From Mucilaginibacter sp. L3T2-6 (lineage in GTDB: Bacteria; Bacteroidota; Bacteroidia; Sphingobacteriales; Sphingobacteriaceae), in assembly GCF_030519355.1 (NCBI RefSeq), contig NZ_JAUMKC010000014.1:84058-148057 (forward strand): a stretch of DNA of 64,000 nucleotides, given 5' to 3'. Positions 25,898 to 34,294 of this stretch are shown piece after piece. How positions within the stretch are numbered: position 1 is the first letter of the stretch; each line of letters opens with the position of its first letter. Below the pieces are notes generated by a model. The model was not told the DNA's origin. It saw only the letters and a list, made by a program, of their open reading frames with translations, and ran no database searches. Both the position numbers and the translations under genes were made by a program.

Positions 25898-27112
25898 TCA
25901 GTCATCACTTGTTTCGCCGCTGCCGTTGTAGGCGCTTTTGCGTACAATTGGCATACCTACGGCTTTAAATAACTCGTCCAGGTGTAACAGGCTGCCATTA
26001 GAAAGGTTTGTGAGCAGTACCATTGTAATGTCATTCTTTAAATCGCGCAGGTAAATATGCCTGAAACCGTGCCACCAGCCTGTATGATACACTACCTGCT
26101 GATCAGGCGCCTCGAAAATTCGCCAGCCGTAGCCATAGCTAAAATGGCCATGCACCATCGGGTTGCGTATCTGGTATGCCGAATCCATGGTTGATTGCTT
26201 TAGCAACCTGCCCGCACGCAAGGCCCTGTCATAAAGCCAAAGATCGCCTACGGTGCTGTAAACGCCTTTATCGCCCACCGGCCCGTCGAGGAAGTTTTGC
26301 ACAACTGAATAACGCCATTGACCGCGATCGTGACCAACAACATCCACAGGAATTTTATCATAAACAGCTTTTGAATAACAGGCCGTATGCTCCATGCCGC
26401 AGGGCTTAAAGATGTGTGTCTTTACAAAGTCTGCATATGATTGACCGGTAATTTTTTCAATGATCGACCCCAGCACCATGAAGTTGGAATTGTTATATAA
26501 AAATCTTGCATTGGGCTTATTGAATGGACGCGGTTTATATTGGGCGATAAGCGCCATCTCCTCGGCATTGGTAAGGCCTTTACGCTGGTTACGGTGTTCA
26601 GCACGGTATAGGTCGTCGGTAAAATATACATAGTTCATCATCCCTGAGCGATGGGTGAGCAGTAAGCGGATAGTAACACCATCGTACGGAAAATCGGGGA
26701 AATATTTCTTTACATCGTCGTCCAGTTTTAATTTACCCTGTTCCCAAAGCATCATTATAGCCGTTGAGGTAATGGTTTTGGTAACCGATGCCAGCTCGAA
26801 CTGCGAATTCAACTTAAGACTGTCGCGATGCAGGTAATCAGCCCAGCCGATGGCATTTTCATAGATAATCTTACCATGCTTGGCCACCAGCACGTTGCCG
26901 TTAAAGCCACGCGTTTTGTGCAGCATCTGCATTACGGCGTCTATTTTTTTATCGGCGTCTTTAGGATTATAGGCCAGCAACGCTTTTGTGTCGAATGGCG
27001 CAGAAGGGCCGGGCAGGGGTTTTTCTTTTTTTTCGCTTTGTTTTGAAGAGCAGGAGGCTAAAACTATCAGGAAAGATGTAATTATTATTAAGGGCTTGTA
27101 CACTAATCTCAT
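25898..27112 (-). CDS. Serine hydrolase of the beta-lactamase (class C/PBP4-like) family, lipoprotein
   Basis: A 404-residue exported hydrolase. The N-terminus is a lipoprotein signal ending LIVLAS-C21. The catalytic SxxK motif is S109-V-T-K112, the second motif is Tyr-x-Asn in RFLYNNSNF, and HTG in VVYHTGWWHG replaces the usual KTG. Such enzymes act on D-Ala peptides or esters in the periplasm; few are true beta-lactamases, and the sequence does not tell which substrate is used. It is divergent from the TPR gene, with 112 bases between their starts. Confidence 0.88.
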   Translation of the reverse strand: MRLVYKPLIIITSFLIVLASCSSKQSEKKEKPLPGPSAPFDTKALLAYNPKDADKKIDAVMQMLHKTRGFNGNVLVAKHGKIIYENAIGWADYLHRDSLKLNSQFELASVTKTITSTAIMMLWEQGKLKLDDDVKKYFPDFPYDGVTIRLLLTHRSGMMNYVYFTDDLYRAEHRNQRKGLTNAEEMALIAQYKPRPFNKPNARFLYNNSNFMVLGSIIEKITGQSYADFVKTHIFKPCGMEHTACYSKAVYDKIPVDVVGHDRGQWRYSVVQNFLDGPVGDKGVYSTVGDLWLYDRALRAGRLLKQSTMDSAYQIRNPMVHGHFSYGYGWRIFEAPDQQVVYHTGWWHGFRHIYLRDLKNDITMVLLTNLSNGSLLHLDELFKAVGMPIVRKSAYNGSGETSDD

Positions 27113-27224
27113 AAACTAATTTCTCAAGAACGTAAACGTAGCAAAAGTCAGAAATTATACAGGACTTGTAAAGTAAATGTTTTAAATATTTTTCTTTTAG
27201 TTAACACTCTTTATAATTTTAAAC

Positions 27225-28142
27225 ATGAATTGTATCAAACAGCTGTTTACCGCACTTTTTGTACTGGCAATGTGTTGCAGGCTATCTGCCCAAAACAACG
27301 ATGATGCGCGTGCATTGATTAAGGAAGGCCTGCAATTGAATAACGAAAAAAAGTATGCTCAAGCCATTGAAAAATATCGCCTGGCCTTAAAATCAGATAC
27401 CGGCAATCTGTTTGCCGGTTACCAGTTGGCCAATTCATTATTTTTAAGTGATAAAGGGGCGGAAGGCATCCCCTATCTTAAAAAAATTACGCAAACTGAT
27501 AACAAACTCAAGGGCGCAGCCTATGATTTATTGGGTTTGATCTATTTTAAAAACAAACAATATAGCGAAGCTGAAGCGGCCGCTATCGCAGCTATCAAAA
27601 TCGATCCGAAACATGCCGGCACACAACGCATGTATGCACTGGTAAGTTTTCATCAAAATAAACGGGCGCAGGCCTTTTTAGGATTCTGCAGCTTTATATT
27701 GCTGGAGCCTAATAACGCCCGCAGCGCCGAAGCTTATGGCAACATGCTACACATTATACAGGGCGGGAACCTGAAGCCCGGGCCTGGCGAAATACAGTCG
27801 CATGCTATGGAATCCGATGTAAACGCACTTAACCAGGCCATTACTCAGGCGGTTGCGGATTTTAGTAAAAGAAGATATTCCTCAGCAGGCGACCTGCTTA
27901 CAGCAGAAATGACTGCCATTTTCACCAACATCGGCAAACTGGCAGAAAAACAGACCGGCAATGATTTTTTCAGAAATTATCTCGCGGCGTATTTCTATAA
28001 GCTGGCACAATCGCCAAATATGCCGGCGTTTGCCCGCCTGGTTAGCAGCAGCACACCCGAAAGCGGCAAATGGATAAAAGAGCATCCGCAGCAAATGGCT
28101 GATTTGGATAATTGGGTAAAAGACACAGGAAGAACTTTTTGA
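27225..28142 (+). CDS. Exported TPR-repeat protein
   Basis: A 305-residue protein with a cleavable signal peptide (MNCIKQLFTALFVLAMCCRLSAQ) followed by about three tetratricopeptide repeats between 28 and 160, for example ARALIKEGLQLNNEKKYAQAIEKYRLALKSD and YSEAEAAAIAAIKIDPKHAG. The C-terminal half is helical without recognisable repeats. It probably forms a periplasmic protein-interaction scaffold. It has its own AT-rich promoter region shared with the divergent serine hydrolase and is convergent with the next lipoprotein gene. Confidence 0.8.
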   Translation: MNCIKQLFTALFVLAMCCRLSAQNNDDARALIKEGLQLNNEKKYAQAIEKYRLALKSDTGNLFAGYQLANSLFLSDKGAEGIPYLKKITQTDNKLKGAAYDLLGLIYFKNKQYSEAEAAAIAAIKIDPKHAGTQRMYALVSFHQNKRAQAFLGFCSFILLEPNNARSAEAYGNMLHIIQGGNLKPGPGEIQSHAMESDVNALNQAITQAVADFSKRRYSSAGDLLTAEMTAIFTNIGKLAEKQTGNDFFRNYLAAYFYKLAQSPNMPAFARLVSSSTPESGKWIKEHPQQMADLDNWVKDTGRTF

Positions 28143-28162
28143 TTCAGGATACAGATAACAGA

Positions 28163-28780
28163 TTAATGTAAATTAATATACGTCGCCAATGAATCTTTAG
28201 GCTGATGGATAACAATGCCTACGCCTTTTCCTGTTAACGAATCAACTTCAAAGGCTATACCCTTGCCTTTTGCCTCATAAACTTTTACCTTTTTCCCTTT
28301 AGCTTTGTAGGTGCTTACAGGGCTAAGCTGGTAATGCTTTTGATATTCCGCGAGATTTAAACCGGTGTTCAATCCGTCGGCAGTTTTAAAATCGGGAGAC
28401 GTTGTCAAAATTTTACGGATACGGGCAATTTTTTCGTCTGTTGAACCAAAATTATGATGAGCAAATACACTGGTTTTATAGCTGCTGCTGTCGTGGTTGG
28501 CATACCATGTCATGAGGGCGCTCCCCATTGCCGCATCGCTGAAATCGGGCTTGCCTAATATTGCGGAAAGGCTGTCGGCATTGCCGCCAATCGTAATTTT
28601 ACCTATACTTTTTCCGGGTATTATCAGCTTATCAGGCACGACGGTTTTGCTGGTATCATCGATAGCTTTTACAGCTGTTAAATCCTGTTTATCTTTCTTC
28701 TCGTGACCGGAATGCTGTCCGCAACTGCTTATGCTGAACATTGCAATTATAAAAGCAAATGGTATGATGATACTTTTCAT
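28163..28780 (-). CDS. Putative lipoprotein of unknown function, 205 aa
   Basis: The N-terminus MKSIIIPFAFIIAMFSISSC is a lipoprotein signal with Cys20 as the lipidated residue, followed by a charged His/Lys/Asp-rich linker. The body begins KLIIPGKSIGKITIGGNADSL, resembling the opening of small secreted beta-rich domains, and contains three short repeats of a G-K-x-x-G-I theme. No family recognised. It is convergent with the TPR gene and divergent from the flavin reductase gene. Confidence 0.75.
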   Translation of the reverse strand: MKSIIIPFAFIIAMFSISSCGQHSGHEKKDKQDLTAVKAIDDTSKTVVPDKLIIPGKSIGKITIGGNADSLSAILGKPDFSDAAMGSALMTWYANHDSSSYKTSVFAHHNFGSTDEKIARIRKILTTSPDFKTADGLNTGLNLAEYQKHYQLSPVSTYKAKGKKVKVYEAKGKGIAFEVDSLTGKGVGIVIHQPKDSLATYINLH

Positions 28781-28949
28781 GGCGGTATATTCTTTCCTGA
28801 TAACGCAAAGCCCCCCAAAATGTTCGGCTTCTATAAATATTGCGACATGCTAAATTTAACGGTGTATATTAAAAATACATCAGCAAGAAACGGGTTTCCC
28901 TGCCCATGCAAAGCCGGTAGTTTTGATGTATTAATTAAATCAAAAAGCT

Positions 28950-29636
28950 ATGCATATTATAAGCGAACCTTCAATTTTATATTTCGGCACCCCGGTGGTG
29001 CTTATCGGCACAAAAAACGAAAACGGAACAGATAACCTTGCGCCAATGTCCTCCATATTCTGGCTGGGCTGGCGGTGTGTGATCGGGCTGGCAGCCGCCT
29101 CAAAGACCACCCAAAATTTAATGCGGAACAGGCAATGTGTTTTAAACCTGCCGTCGGTAAATGAAGTGGCGGCAGTGAACCGCCTTGCCAAAACTACCGG
29201 CTCAAACCCGGTGCCCGAAGGAAAATTGCTGAAGGGTTACCGTTATGAACCAGACAAATTTAAAATAGCCGGGTTAACCAAAACGGATGCAGAAACCGTA
29301 GACGCCCCACGCGCCGCCGAATGCCCGGTACATATGGAAGCCGTTGTTGAAGCTGTACACGGCCTGGCTGAAGGTGATGCTGACATGCGCGGCAAAATAG
29401 TGACCTTTGAGCTGCGCATTCAACGTATCCATGCAGAAGAATCGATATTAATGGATGGCCATGCCAACCGCATCGACCCGGATAAATGGAAGCCGCTGAT
29501 CATGAGTTTCCAGGAATTTTATACCCTGGGCGATAAAGTACATTCATCCACCCTGGGCGAAATTCCTGAACGCTTGTATAACACGCTGGATAGGGAGCGG
29601 GCGATAAAGGCTTATGAAGTTGAGGAAACGATGTGA
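28950..29636 (+). CDS. Flavin reductase family protein (FMN-binding split barrel)
   Basis: A 228-residue protein of the DIM6/NTAB-type flavin reductase family. The FMN-binding core reads LYFGTPVVLIGTKNENGTDNLAPMSSIFWLG at the start, with the N-L-A-P-M-S-S motif, and KTTQNLMRNRQCVLNLP further on. The sequence AAECPVHMEAVVEAVHGL lies near residue 125. Such proteins bind FMN and supply reduced flavin or act as oxidoreductases. It stands alone; the next gene begins about 100 bases downstream on the same strand. Confidence 0.85.
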   Translation: MHIISEPSILYFGTPVVLIGTKNENGTDNLAPMSSIFWLGWRCVIGLAAASKTTQNLMRNRQCVLNLPSVNEVAAVNRLAKTTGSNPVPEGKLLKGYRYEPDKFKIAGLTKTDAETVDAPRAAECPVHMEAVVEAVHGLAEGDADMRGKIVTFELRIQRIHAEESILMDGHANRIDPDKWKPLIMSFQEFYTLGDKVHSSTLGEIPERLYNTLDRERAIKAYEVEETM

Positions 29637-29737
29637 TTTATTTGGAAATAAAGCCTGGCCTTTCACCGGCTCCCCTTCTGAATTACATATTGAAATGAAA
29701 TGATAACTTATTGCATTTTCGGTTGTATATTATTGGC

Positions 29738-32404
29738 ATGATTACAAAGGGGCAGCAGGTTATACAAGACTGGTATCAAAAGAAGAACTGGGAACAGTTT
29801 CCGTTTCAAAAAGAGATGGAAGCTACCTACCTGGCAGGCTTCTCAGGTTTGCTGAATGCACCCACCGGCAGCGGTAAAACCTTCGCGCTGTTTTTACCTT
29901 TTCTGGCTGATTTCATCAACAAGCACCCGGATACTTACAATACCAAAGCCGAAAATGGTTTGCTGATGCTTTGGATAACACCGCTCCGTGCACTTACCAA
30001 TGATATCCGAAAAGCTATGCAGGAGGTTTGTGATGAGCTCGGTTTTCCCTGGAGGATCATGACGCGCACAGGTGATACTCCGGCAGCAGAAAAGCAGTCG
30101 CTTAAGCGCAAGTTACCTGAAGTGCTGCTCACCACCCCCGAAAGCCTTCACCTGATGCTGGCCCAAAAGGAATATCCTAAAATATTTAAGGGCCTGCAGG
30201 TTGTAGTAATTGATGAGTGGCATGAATTGCTCGGTACAAAAAGAGGGGTGCAGGTAGAGTTAGGTCTTTCCAAGTTAAAAGCCCTGGGAATAGTTGGCAG
30301 TGGGCAGGCAGCAGTTGGCAGTATTGAAAACTCTGCAGTTGACGGTTTGCAGCCGACAAAAAGAAAAAGCAGCAAGATTAAACCTCCGGACAAGGACTGC
30401 CAACTGCCAACCGTCAACTGCCAGCTCAAAATCTGGGGCATCAGCGCAACCATTGGCAACCTGGAAGAAGCAGCGCAGGTGCTGCTGGGCAACAACTTTC
30501 CACCGGAACGCATTAAAATGGTGCGGGCCAACCTGGATAAAAAGTTGCTGATCAAATCTATTATCCCGGAAAATGTTGAGAATTATTCCTGGTCAGGGCA
30601 CATTGGTTTAAAGCTGCTGCCGCAGGTAATGGAATTGGTTGCGCAAAGTAAAACCACACTGATCTTTACCAATACGCGGTCGCAATCTGAAATTTGGTAT
30701 CACGCCATCCTGGACAACTACCCCGAATATGCAGGCATCATGGCGATGCACCATGGCTCGCTGGATAACGAGCTGCGCAACTGGGTAGAACAGGCGCTGC
30801 ACGCCGAGGCGCTTAAGGTGGTAGTCTGCACTTCGAGTCTTGATTTGGGGGTCGACTTCCGGCCGGTTGATACGGTAGTGCAGGTTGGCAGTCCGAAGGG
30901 AGTCGCGCGGTTTATGCAGCGGGCCGGAAGGAGCGGTCATGCTCCCGGCGAAGTATCGAAAGCCTACTTTGTGCCGACCCACTCACTTGAATTACTGGAG
31001 GGCGCAGCACTTAAGCAAGCCATAAAGGAAGGCATTTTCGAAAGCCGCGACCCTATGCTGCTTACTATGGATGTACTGATACAATACATGGTAACGCTCG
31101 CCGTTTCCGACGGCTTCAGGGCCGATGAATTATTTGAGGAAGTAAAGGGGACATTTGCCTTTGCAGATATTACCCGGAAAGAATTTAACCAGTTGCTGGA
31201 CTTTATCACTACCGGCGGTAAAACCCTTGCTGAGTACGACGAGTTTTTGAAGGTTGAAATAGAAAACGGACTATTTAAAGTAAACAGCCGCCGGGTAGCT
31301 ATGCGGCACCGGCTAAGCATCGGCACAATCACCAGCGAGGTGAGCATCCGTGTAAGATGGCTAAGCGGCGGCAGCCTTGGTACGCTGGAAGAATCGTTTA
31401 TATCGAAACTAAAACCCGGCGATAATTTTTGGTTTGCCGGACAAAGCCTGGAGTTCGTTCGGATAAAAGAAATGTCGGCCTACGTTAAAAAATCAACCAG
31501 AAAAAAAGGGCTGATACCGAGCTGGGCCGGCGGCAGGATGCCGCTTTCGTCGCAGCTGTCGGCCATGTTCAGGGTAAAGCTTGATGAGGTGGCGCATGGC
31601 ATTGCTGCTGACGAAGAAGTACTGGCTTTAAGGCCCCTGTTTGATTTGCAGGCACAGTTATCGCACCTGCCGCAAAGTCATGAATTTTTGATAGAGTCGT
31701 TTAAATCGCGCGAAGGCCACCACCTGCTTTTTTACCCTTTTGAAGGAAGACTGGTACACGAGGGAATGGCTTCGCTCTTCGCCTATCGCATCAGCAAAAT
31801 TAAACCCGCCAGCTTCTCCATCGCCATGAACGACTATGGTTTTGAGCTGTTGACCGATGAAGATGTGCCCATCGAAGAAGTGCTGGAAGATATGTCGTTC
31901 TTCTCCATCGATAACCTGATAGACGATATACAAGCAAGCCTGAATGCCAACGAAATGGCCCGCCGCCGTTTCAGGGACATCGCTCACATTGGCGGACTGG
32001 TGTTCACCGGCTATCCCGGTCAACAGGTAAAAAACAAGCACCTGCAGGCATCCGCTTCGCTGTTGTTCGAGGTGTTCAGCGAGTACGAACCGGATAACCT
32101 GCTGGTACGCCAGGCTTATAACGAGGCGCTGGCTTTTCAACTGGAAGAATTCAGGATGCGTATGGCATTACAGCGTATAGTTACCCAAAATATCATACTC
32201 AAGATCATCAGTCGCCCAACGCCTTTTGCCTTCCCGATAATGGTTGACAGCCTTGGCCGCGAACGCCTCACCACTGAAACACTTGAAGAACGCATCGCCA
32301 AAATGGCCCGGCAATACGGCGCTGATGAGGTTTGGGAAGAAGCGGAAAAATCTGAAAGCCGTAAACAGAGAAAACCCGGGATTACACGAAAAAAGGGATT
32401 TTGA
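29738..32404 (+). CDS. Ligase-associated DEXH-box DNA helicase (Lhr-like), with in-frame repeat insertion
   Basis: An 888-residue superfamily 2 helicase of the Lhr-like group linked to DNA-damage response. Walker A APTGSGKT is at 41-48 and the DEWH box at 159-162; the second RecA domain holds TSSLDLGVDFRPVDTVVQVGSPKGVARFMQRAGRSGH. A Lhr-type winged-helix/beta region follows. I start it at the ATG at 29738; the upstream in-frame ATG would add nine poorly supported residues. Between SKLKALG and LKIWGISATIG a stretch of about 45 residues (185-229) is extra and is encoded by an inverted repeat. The usual partner genes for DNA ligase and exonuclease are not adjacent. Confidence 0.88.
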   Translation: MITKGQQVIQDWYQKKNWEQFPFQKEMEATYLAGFSGLLNAPTGSGKTFALFLPFLADFINKHPDTYNTKAENGLLMLWITPLRALTNDIRKAMQEVCDELGFPWRIMTRTGDTPAAEKQSLKRKLPEVLLTTPESLHLMLAQKEYPKIFKGLQVVVIDEWHELLGTKRGVQVELGLSKLKALGIVGSGQAAVGSIENSAVDGLQPTKRKSSKIKPPDKDCQLPTVNCQLKIWGISATIGNLEEAAQVLLGNNFPPERIKMVRANLDKKLLIKSIIPENVENYSWSGHIGLKLLPQVMELVAQSKTTLIFTNTRSQSEIWYHAILDNYPEYAGIMAMHHGSLDNELRNWVEQALHAEALKVVVCTSSLDLGVDFRPVDTVVQVGSPKGVARFMQRAGRSGHAPGEVSKAYFVPTHSLELLEGAALKQAIKEGIFESRDPMLLTMDVLIQYMVTLAVSDGFRADELFEEVKGTFAFADITRKEFNQLLDFITTGGKTLAEYDEFLKVEIENGLFKVNSRRVAMRHRLSIGTITSEVSIRVRWLSGGSLGTLEESFISKLKPGDNFWFAGQSLEFVRIKEMSAYVKKSTRKKGLIPSWAGGRMPLSSQLSAMFRVKLDEVAHGIAADEEVLALRPLFDLQAQLSHLPQSHEFLIESFKSREGHHLLFYPFEGRLVHEGMASLFAYRISKIKPASFSIAMNDYGFELLTDEDVPIEEVLEDMSFFSIDNLIDDIQASLNANEMARRRFRDIAHIGGLVFTGYPGQQVKNKHLQASASLLFEVFSEYEPDNLLVRQAYNEALAFQLEEFRMRMALQRIVTQNIILKIISRPTPFAFPIMVDSLGRERLTTETLEERIAKMARQYGADEVWEEAEKSESRKQRKPGITRKKGF
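30290..30424. repeat. 135-bp palindromic repeat inserted in frame in the helicase gene
   Basis: The segment holds several copies of AGTTGGCAGT (30292-30301 and 30313-30322, with reverse complement at 30397-30406). It also has a longer inverted pair: GCAGTTGACGGTTTGCAG at 30335-30352 against the reverse complement of about 30404-30423, with one mismatch. It is a multiple of three long and adds about 45 low-complexity residues to the protein. It looks like a mobile intergenic hairpin element that landed in a coding sequence. Confidence 0.65.
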
Positions 32405-32514
32405 AGGAGCTTTGGTTTAATGCCCGCTTAAAAACAGCTCTTCTCATGAAAAATAAAAACCGGGTATAGTGAATACAAGAACCACCGGTTGATAAAAAAT
32501 CCTGCAATTCTCAT

Positions 32515-33009
32515 TCACATTTTAAAATACGCCAGTTCCTCGCCGTTTCGGATATAATTCGGCATCCTTTTCATTCCGGCTTTCTCCAGTACGCGCTGAC
32601 TGGCTATGTTTTCCAGCTCGGTTACAGCTACAAAAACTGTTTCTGGCCGGATGCTGAGTGCGCGGGTTAAAAGTGCACCGGCCATTTCAGAAGCTATACC
32701 CTTACCCCAATAGTTGTGATGCAGGGAGTATCCCAGCTCGATATCGTCACGGCCCTCTTCAAAAATCCGCAACAGGCACATGCCTATAAAATCATTATCG
32801 CCGGCAGCGAACATACCCCAGCGGCCTGTTATACTTCCCGGGGCCGGTTCAGCCAGGCTATCCCTGAATATTTTGATATGCTCCTCGCGGCTGCGGACCG
32901 GCAGGTACCGCGTTACACGTTCATCATCAAACAGGCTAAGGTACATTTCCTCTTCTTCTGGCTTAAATTGTCTGATGATAAACCGGGTAGTCTGTAGTAA
33001 GATATTCAT
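32515..33009 (-). CDS. GNAT family N-acetyltransferase (RimJ/RimL type)
   Basis: A 164-residue acetyltransferase in the RimJ/RimL subgroup that uses acetyl-CoA to acetylate an amine, commonly an N-terminus of a ribosomal protein or a small molecule. The pattern TTRFIIRQFKPEEEEMYLSLF, then IELGYSLHHNYWGKGIASEMAGALL (acetyl-CoA loop, G-K-G-I-A) and VFVAVTELENIASQRVLEKAGMKR is standard. I chose the internal ATG at 33009, which starts MNILLQTTRFIIRQF as in the family; the longer frame to 33081 adds 24 residues without family resemblance. Substrate unknown. Confidence 0.82.
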   Translation of the reverse strand: MNILLQTTRFIIRQFKPEEEEMYLSLFDDERVTRYLPVRSREEHIKIFRDSLAEPAPGSITGRWGMFAAGDNDFIGMCLLRIFEEGRDDIELGYSLHHNYWGKGIASEMAGALLTRALSIRPETVFVAVTELENIASQRVLEKAGMKRMPNYIRNGEELAYFKM

Positions 33010-33117
33010 GTCAGGCGCTAAATTTAAAGAAATTGAGGCAGTTGTCATTAGCCGCTCAAAAACTTCTTCACCGATGCACATCTATTTTTCGATTACATAG
33101 ACAAAGAGAGAGCAGCG

Positions 33118-33453
33118 TCAGCTTTTAGCTTTATGCCTTAGCAATCTCTGTACTGCATTGATTCCTTTCAGGCCTTTCCCGGTAGAAAAAGTTACCTTAT
33201 CATTCTCCTTGGCGTCGAACGTAAGACTGTTTACGTGGAAGAAAATATTTTCGCGTGTGTTGTCATCCCGGATAAAGCCATAACCTTTGGCGGTATTGAA
33301 AAAGCTTATTGGACCGCGGTCCAGCTGATCATCAGGGTTGTGTATTCGCTTCGGAACCGCAACCTGTATCTGGTCCGCCTGTACCGGCTTTTGTTTTAAT
33401 CTAATTGACGGGGTGCCAATGATATTGCCATTTTCATCAATATAAGCCATCAT
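33118..33453 (-). CDS. Cold-shock-domain protein with degraded N-terminal extension
   Basis: An 111-residue product with a linker followed by a cold-shock domain (GPISFFNTAKGYGFIRDDNTRENIFFHVNSL). The RNA-binding signatures are Y-G-F-I and F-F-H-V in place of the usual F-G-F-I and V-F-V-H. Related Bacteroidota proteins, as I recall them, are near 150 residues and begin MGKSSETFNKKEKEK, then end their basic helix with LEDMMAYIDENG. The matching upstream sequence is present here but broken, so translation probably starts at one of the two ATGs at 33448-33453. It probably binds single-stranded RNA or DNA. Confidence 0.75.
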   Translation of the reverse strand: MMAYIDENGNIIGTPSIRLKQKPVQADQIQVAVPKRIHNPDDQLDRGPISFFNTAKGYGFIRDDNTRENIFFHVNSLTFDAKENDKVTFSTGKGLKGINAVQRLLRHKAKS

Positions 33454-33577
33454 ATCTTCCAGGCCTTTGCCTTTGCTGGAGCTTGCTTTATGGGCTTCGG
33501 ATTTTTCTTGTTTTTCCTGCTTTTCTTAAGCTTCTCTTTCTCTTTTTTTATTGAATGTTTCGCTGGATTTTCCCGTT
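33454..33577 (-). pseudogene. Decayed N-terminal coding region of the cold-shock-domain gene
   Basis: On the minus strand, codons for GKSSETFNKK are readable from about 33574, and codons for QEKQEKSEAHKASSSKGKGLED lead in frame into MMAYIDENG. The two parts are joined by sequence with one extra A in a run of seven A (33542-33548) and one apparently missing A further on, leaving a stop codon in frame. The expected ATG is ACG here. Either the extension has been lost, or several homopolymer errors coincide. Confidence 0.55.
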
Positions 33578-33616
33578 GTTAAATTTAAATGATTATTAAA
33601 TAGTATAAAATAAAAA

Positions 33617-33637
33617 CACCCGCCGTTTGGGCGGGTG
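33617..33637 (-). terminator. Hairpin terminator of the cspA-like gene
   Basis: CACCCGCC / GGCGGGTG with a five-base loop, flanked by A-rich and T-rich tracts (AAAA upstream, CTTTT downstream). It lies 25 bases past the stop of the minus-strand cold-shock gene. Confidence 0.7.
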
Positions 33638-33661
33638 CTTTTGTAAATTTTATAGCGATAA

Positions 33662-33856
33662 TTAAATTACTTTAACATTTACTGCGTTAAGGCCTTTTTT
33701 ACCGCTTTCCACATCAAAACTAACATTGTCGTTTTCGCGGATTTGGTCAATCAGGCCGGTTGAATGTACAAAAACATCTGTGTCTGTACCATTTTGTGAA
33801 ATAAATCCAAACCCTTTGAGGTTATTGAAAAATTTCACTGTTCCTTCTTTTTGCAT
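33662..33856 (-). CDS. Cold-shock protein, CspA family
   Basis: A 64-residue single cold-shock domain, the standard length. The RNA-binding motifs are KGFGFIS (RNP1 equivalent) and DVFVHST (RNP2 equivalent), with the usual start MQKEGTVKFFNNLKGFGFI. It acts as an RNA chaperone that melts secondary structure in mRNA at low temperature or under stress. The gene follows a long AT-rich untranslated region with a hairpin, as is common for cold-shock genes. A second, longer cold-shock-domain gene lies just downstream beyond a terminator. Confidence 0.95.
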   Translation of the reverse strand: MQKEGTVKFFNNLKGFGFISQNGTDTDVFVHSTGLIDQIRENDNVSFDVESGKKGLNAVNVKVI

Positions 33857-34294
33857 TGCTTATTTTTCTAATGAGTTGCAAGGTAATTAATAATATTGGC
33901 ATATTTTTACTTTTGGTAAAAAATATTTAAAATAAGTTTAAATAGTCAAATGCACAATAAAATATTTTTCATCTTAATGTAATTTTTGGGGACTTTTTTA
34001 CTACATTGCATAAATATCTTCATAATTCAACACTTAGACATTGCCATAACTGATTCCGGTAATCTTTAAGATTCATATAACCAGAATCAGCTTGACAATT
34101 AATGAATAATCTTCATTGCGCCATTACAGGCTGCGCTGATGTGCAACATGCAAATCAGGCACTTTTTTTATCACGTCTTAGAACGGGCGATGGAACACAG
34201 CTTTAAAAATAACCAATGAATAATAAACGGTATTTGAAAGCCCGTCCTGAAAAAAAATTCCGCAACTAATTTTTCCACCCACTTTAATATTACT
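33857..34294. promoter_or_regulatory. 438-base intergenic region with the leader of the cspA-like gene
   Basis: No gene is visible. The part next to the cold-shock gene is very AT-rich and holds a hairpin, ATATTTTTAC (33901-33910) against GTAAAAAATAT (33916-33926), which in the minus-strand mRNA would sit 45-70 bases before the start codon. A TTTG with a TATTTTTT box about 20 bases on is a possible promoter for that strand. The right half is less AT-rich and shows no clear signal apart from the likely start of the desaturase transcript. Confidence 0.4.

Noticed and set aside
25898..27112. Antibiotic-resistance beta-lactamase
   Set aside because: The SxxK fold is present but HTG replaces KTG and the protein is a lipoprotein of the broad serine-hydrolase group; nothing indicates activity on antibiotics.
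33662..34294. A riboswitch or large structured RNA upstream of the cold-shock gene
   Set aside because: Only one AT-rich hairpin is visible; nothing matches a known class.
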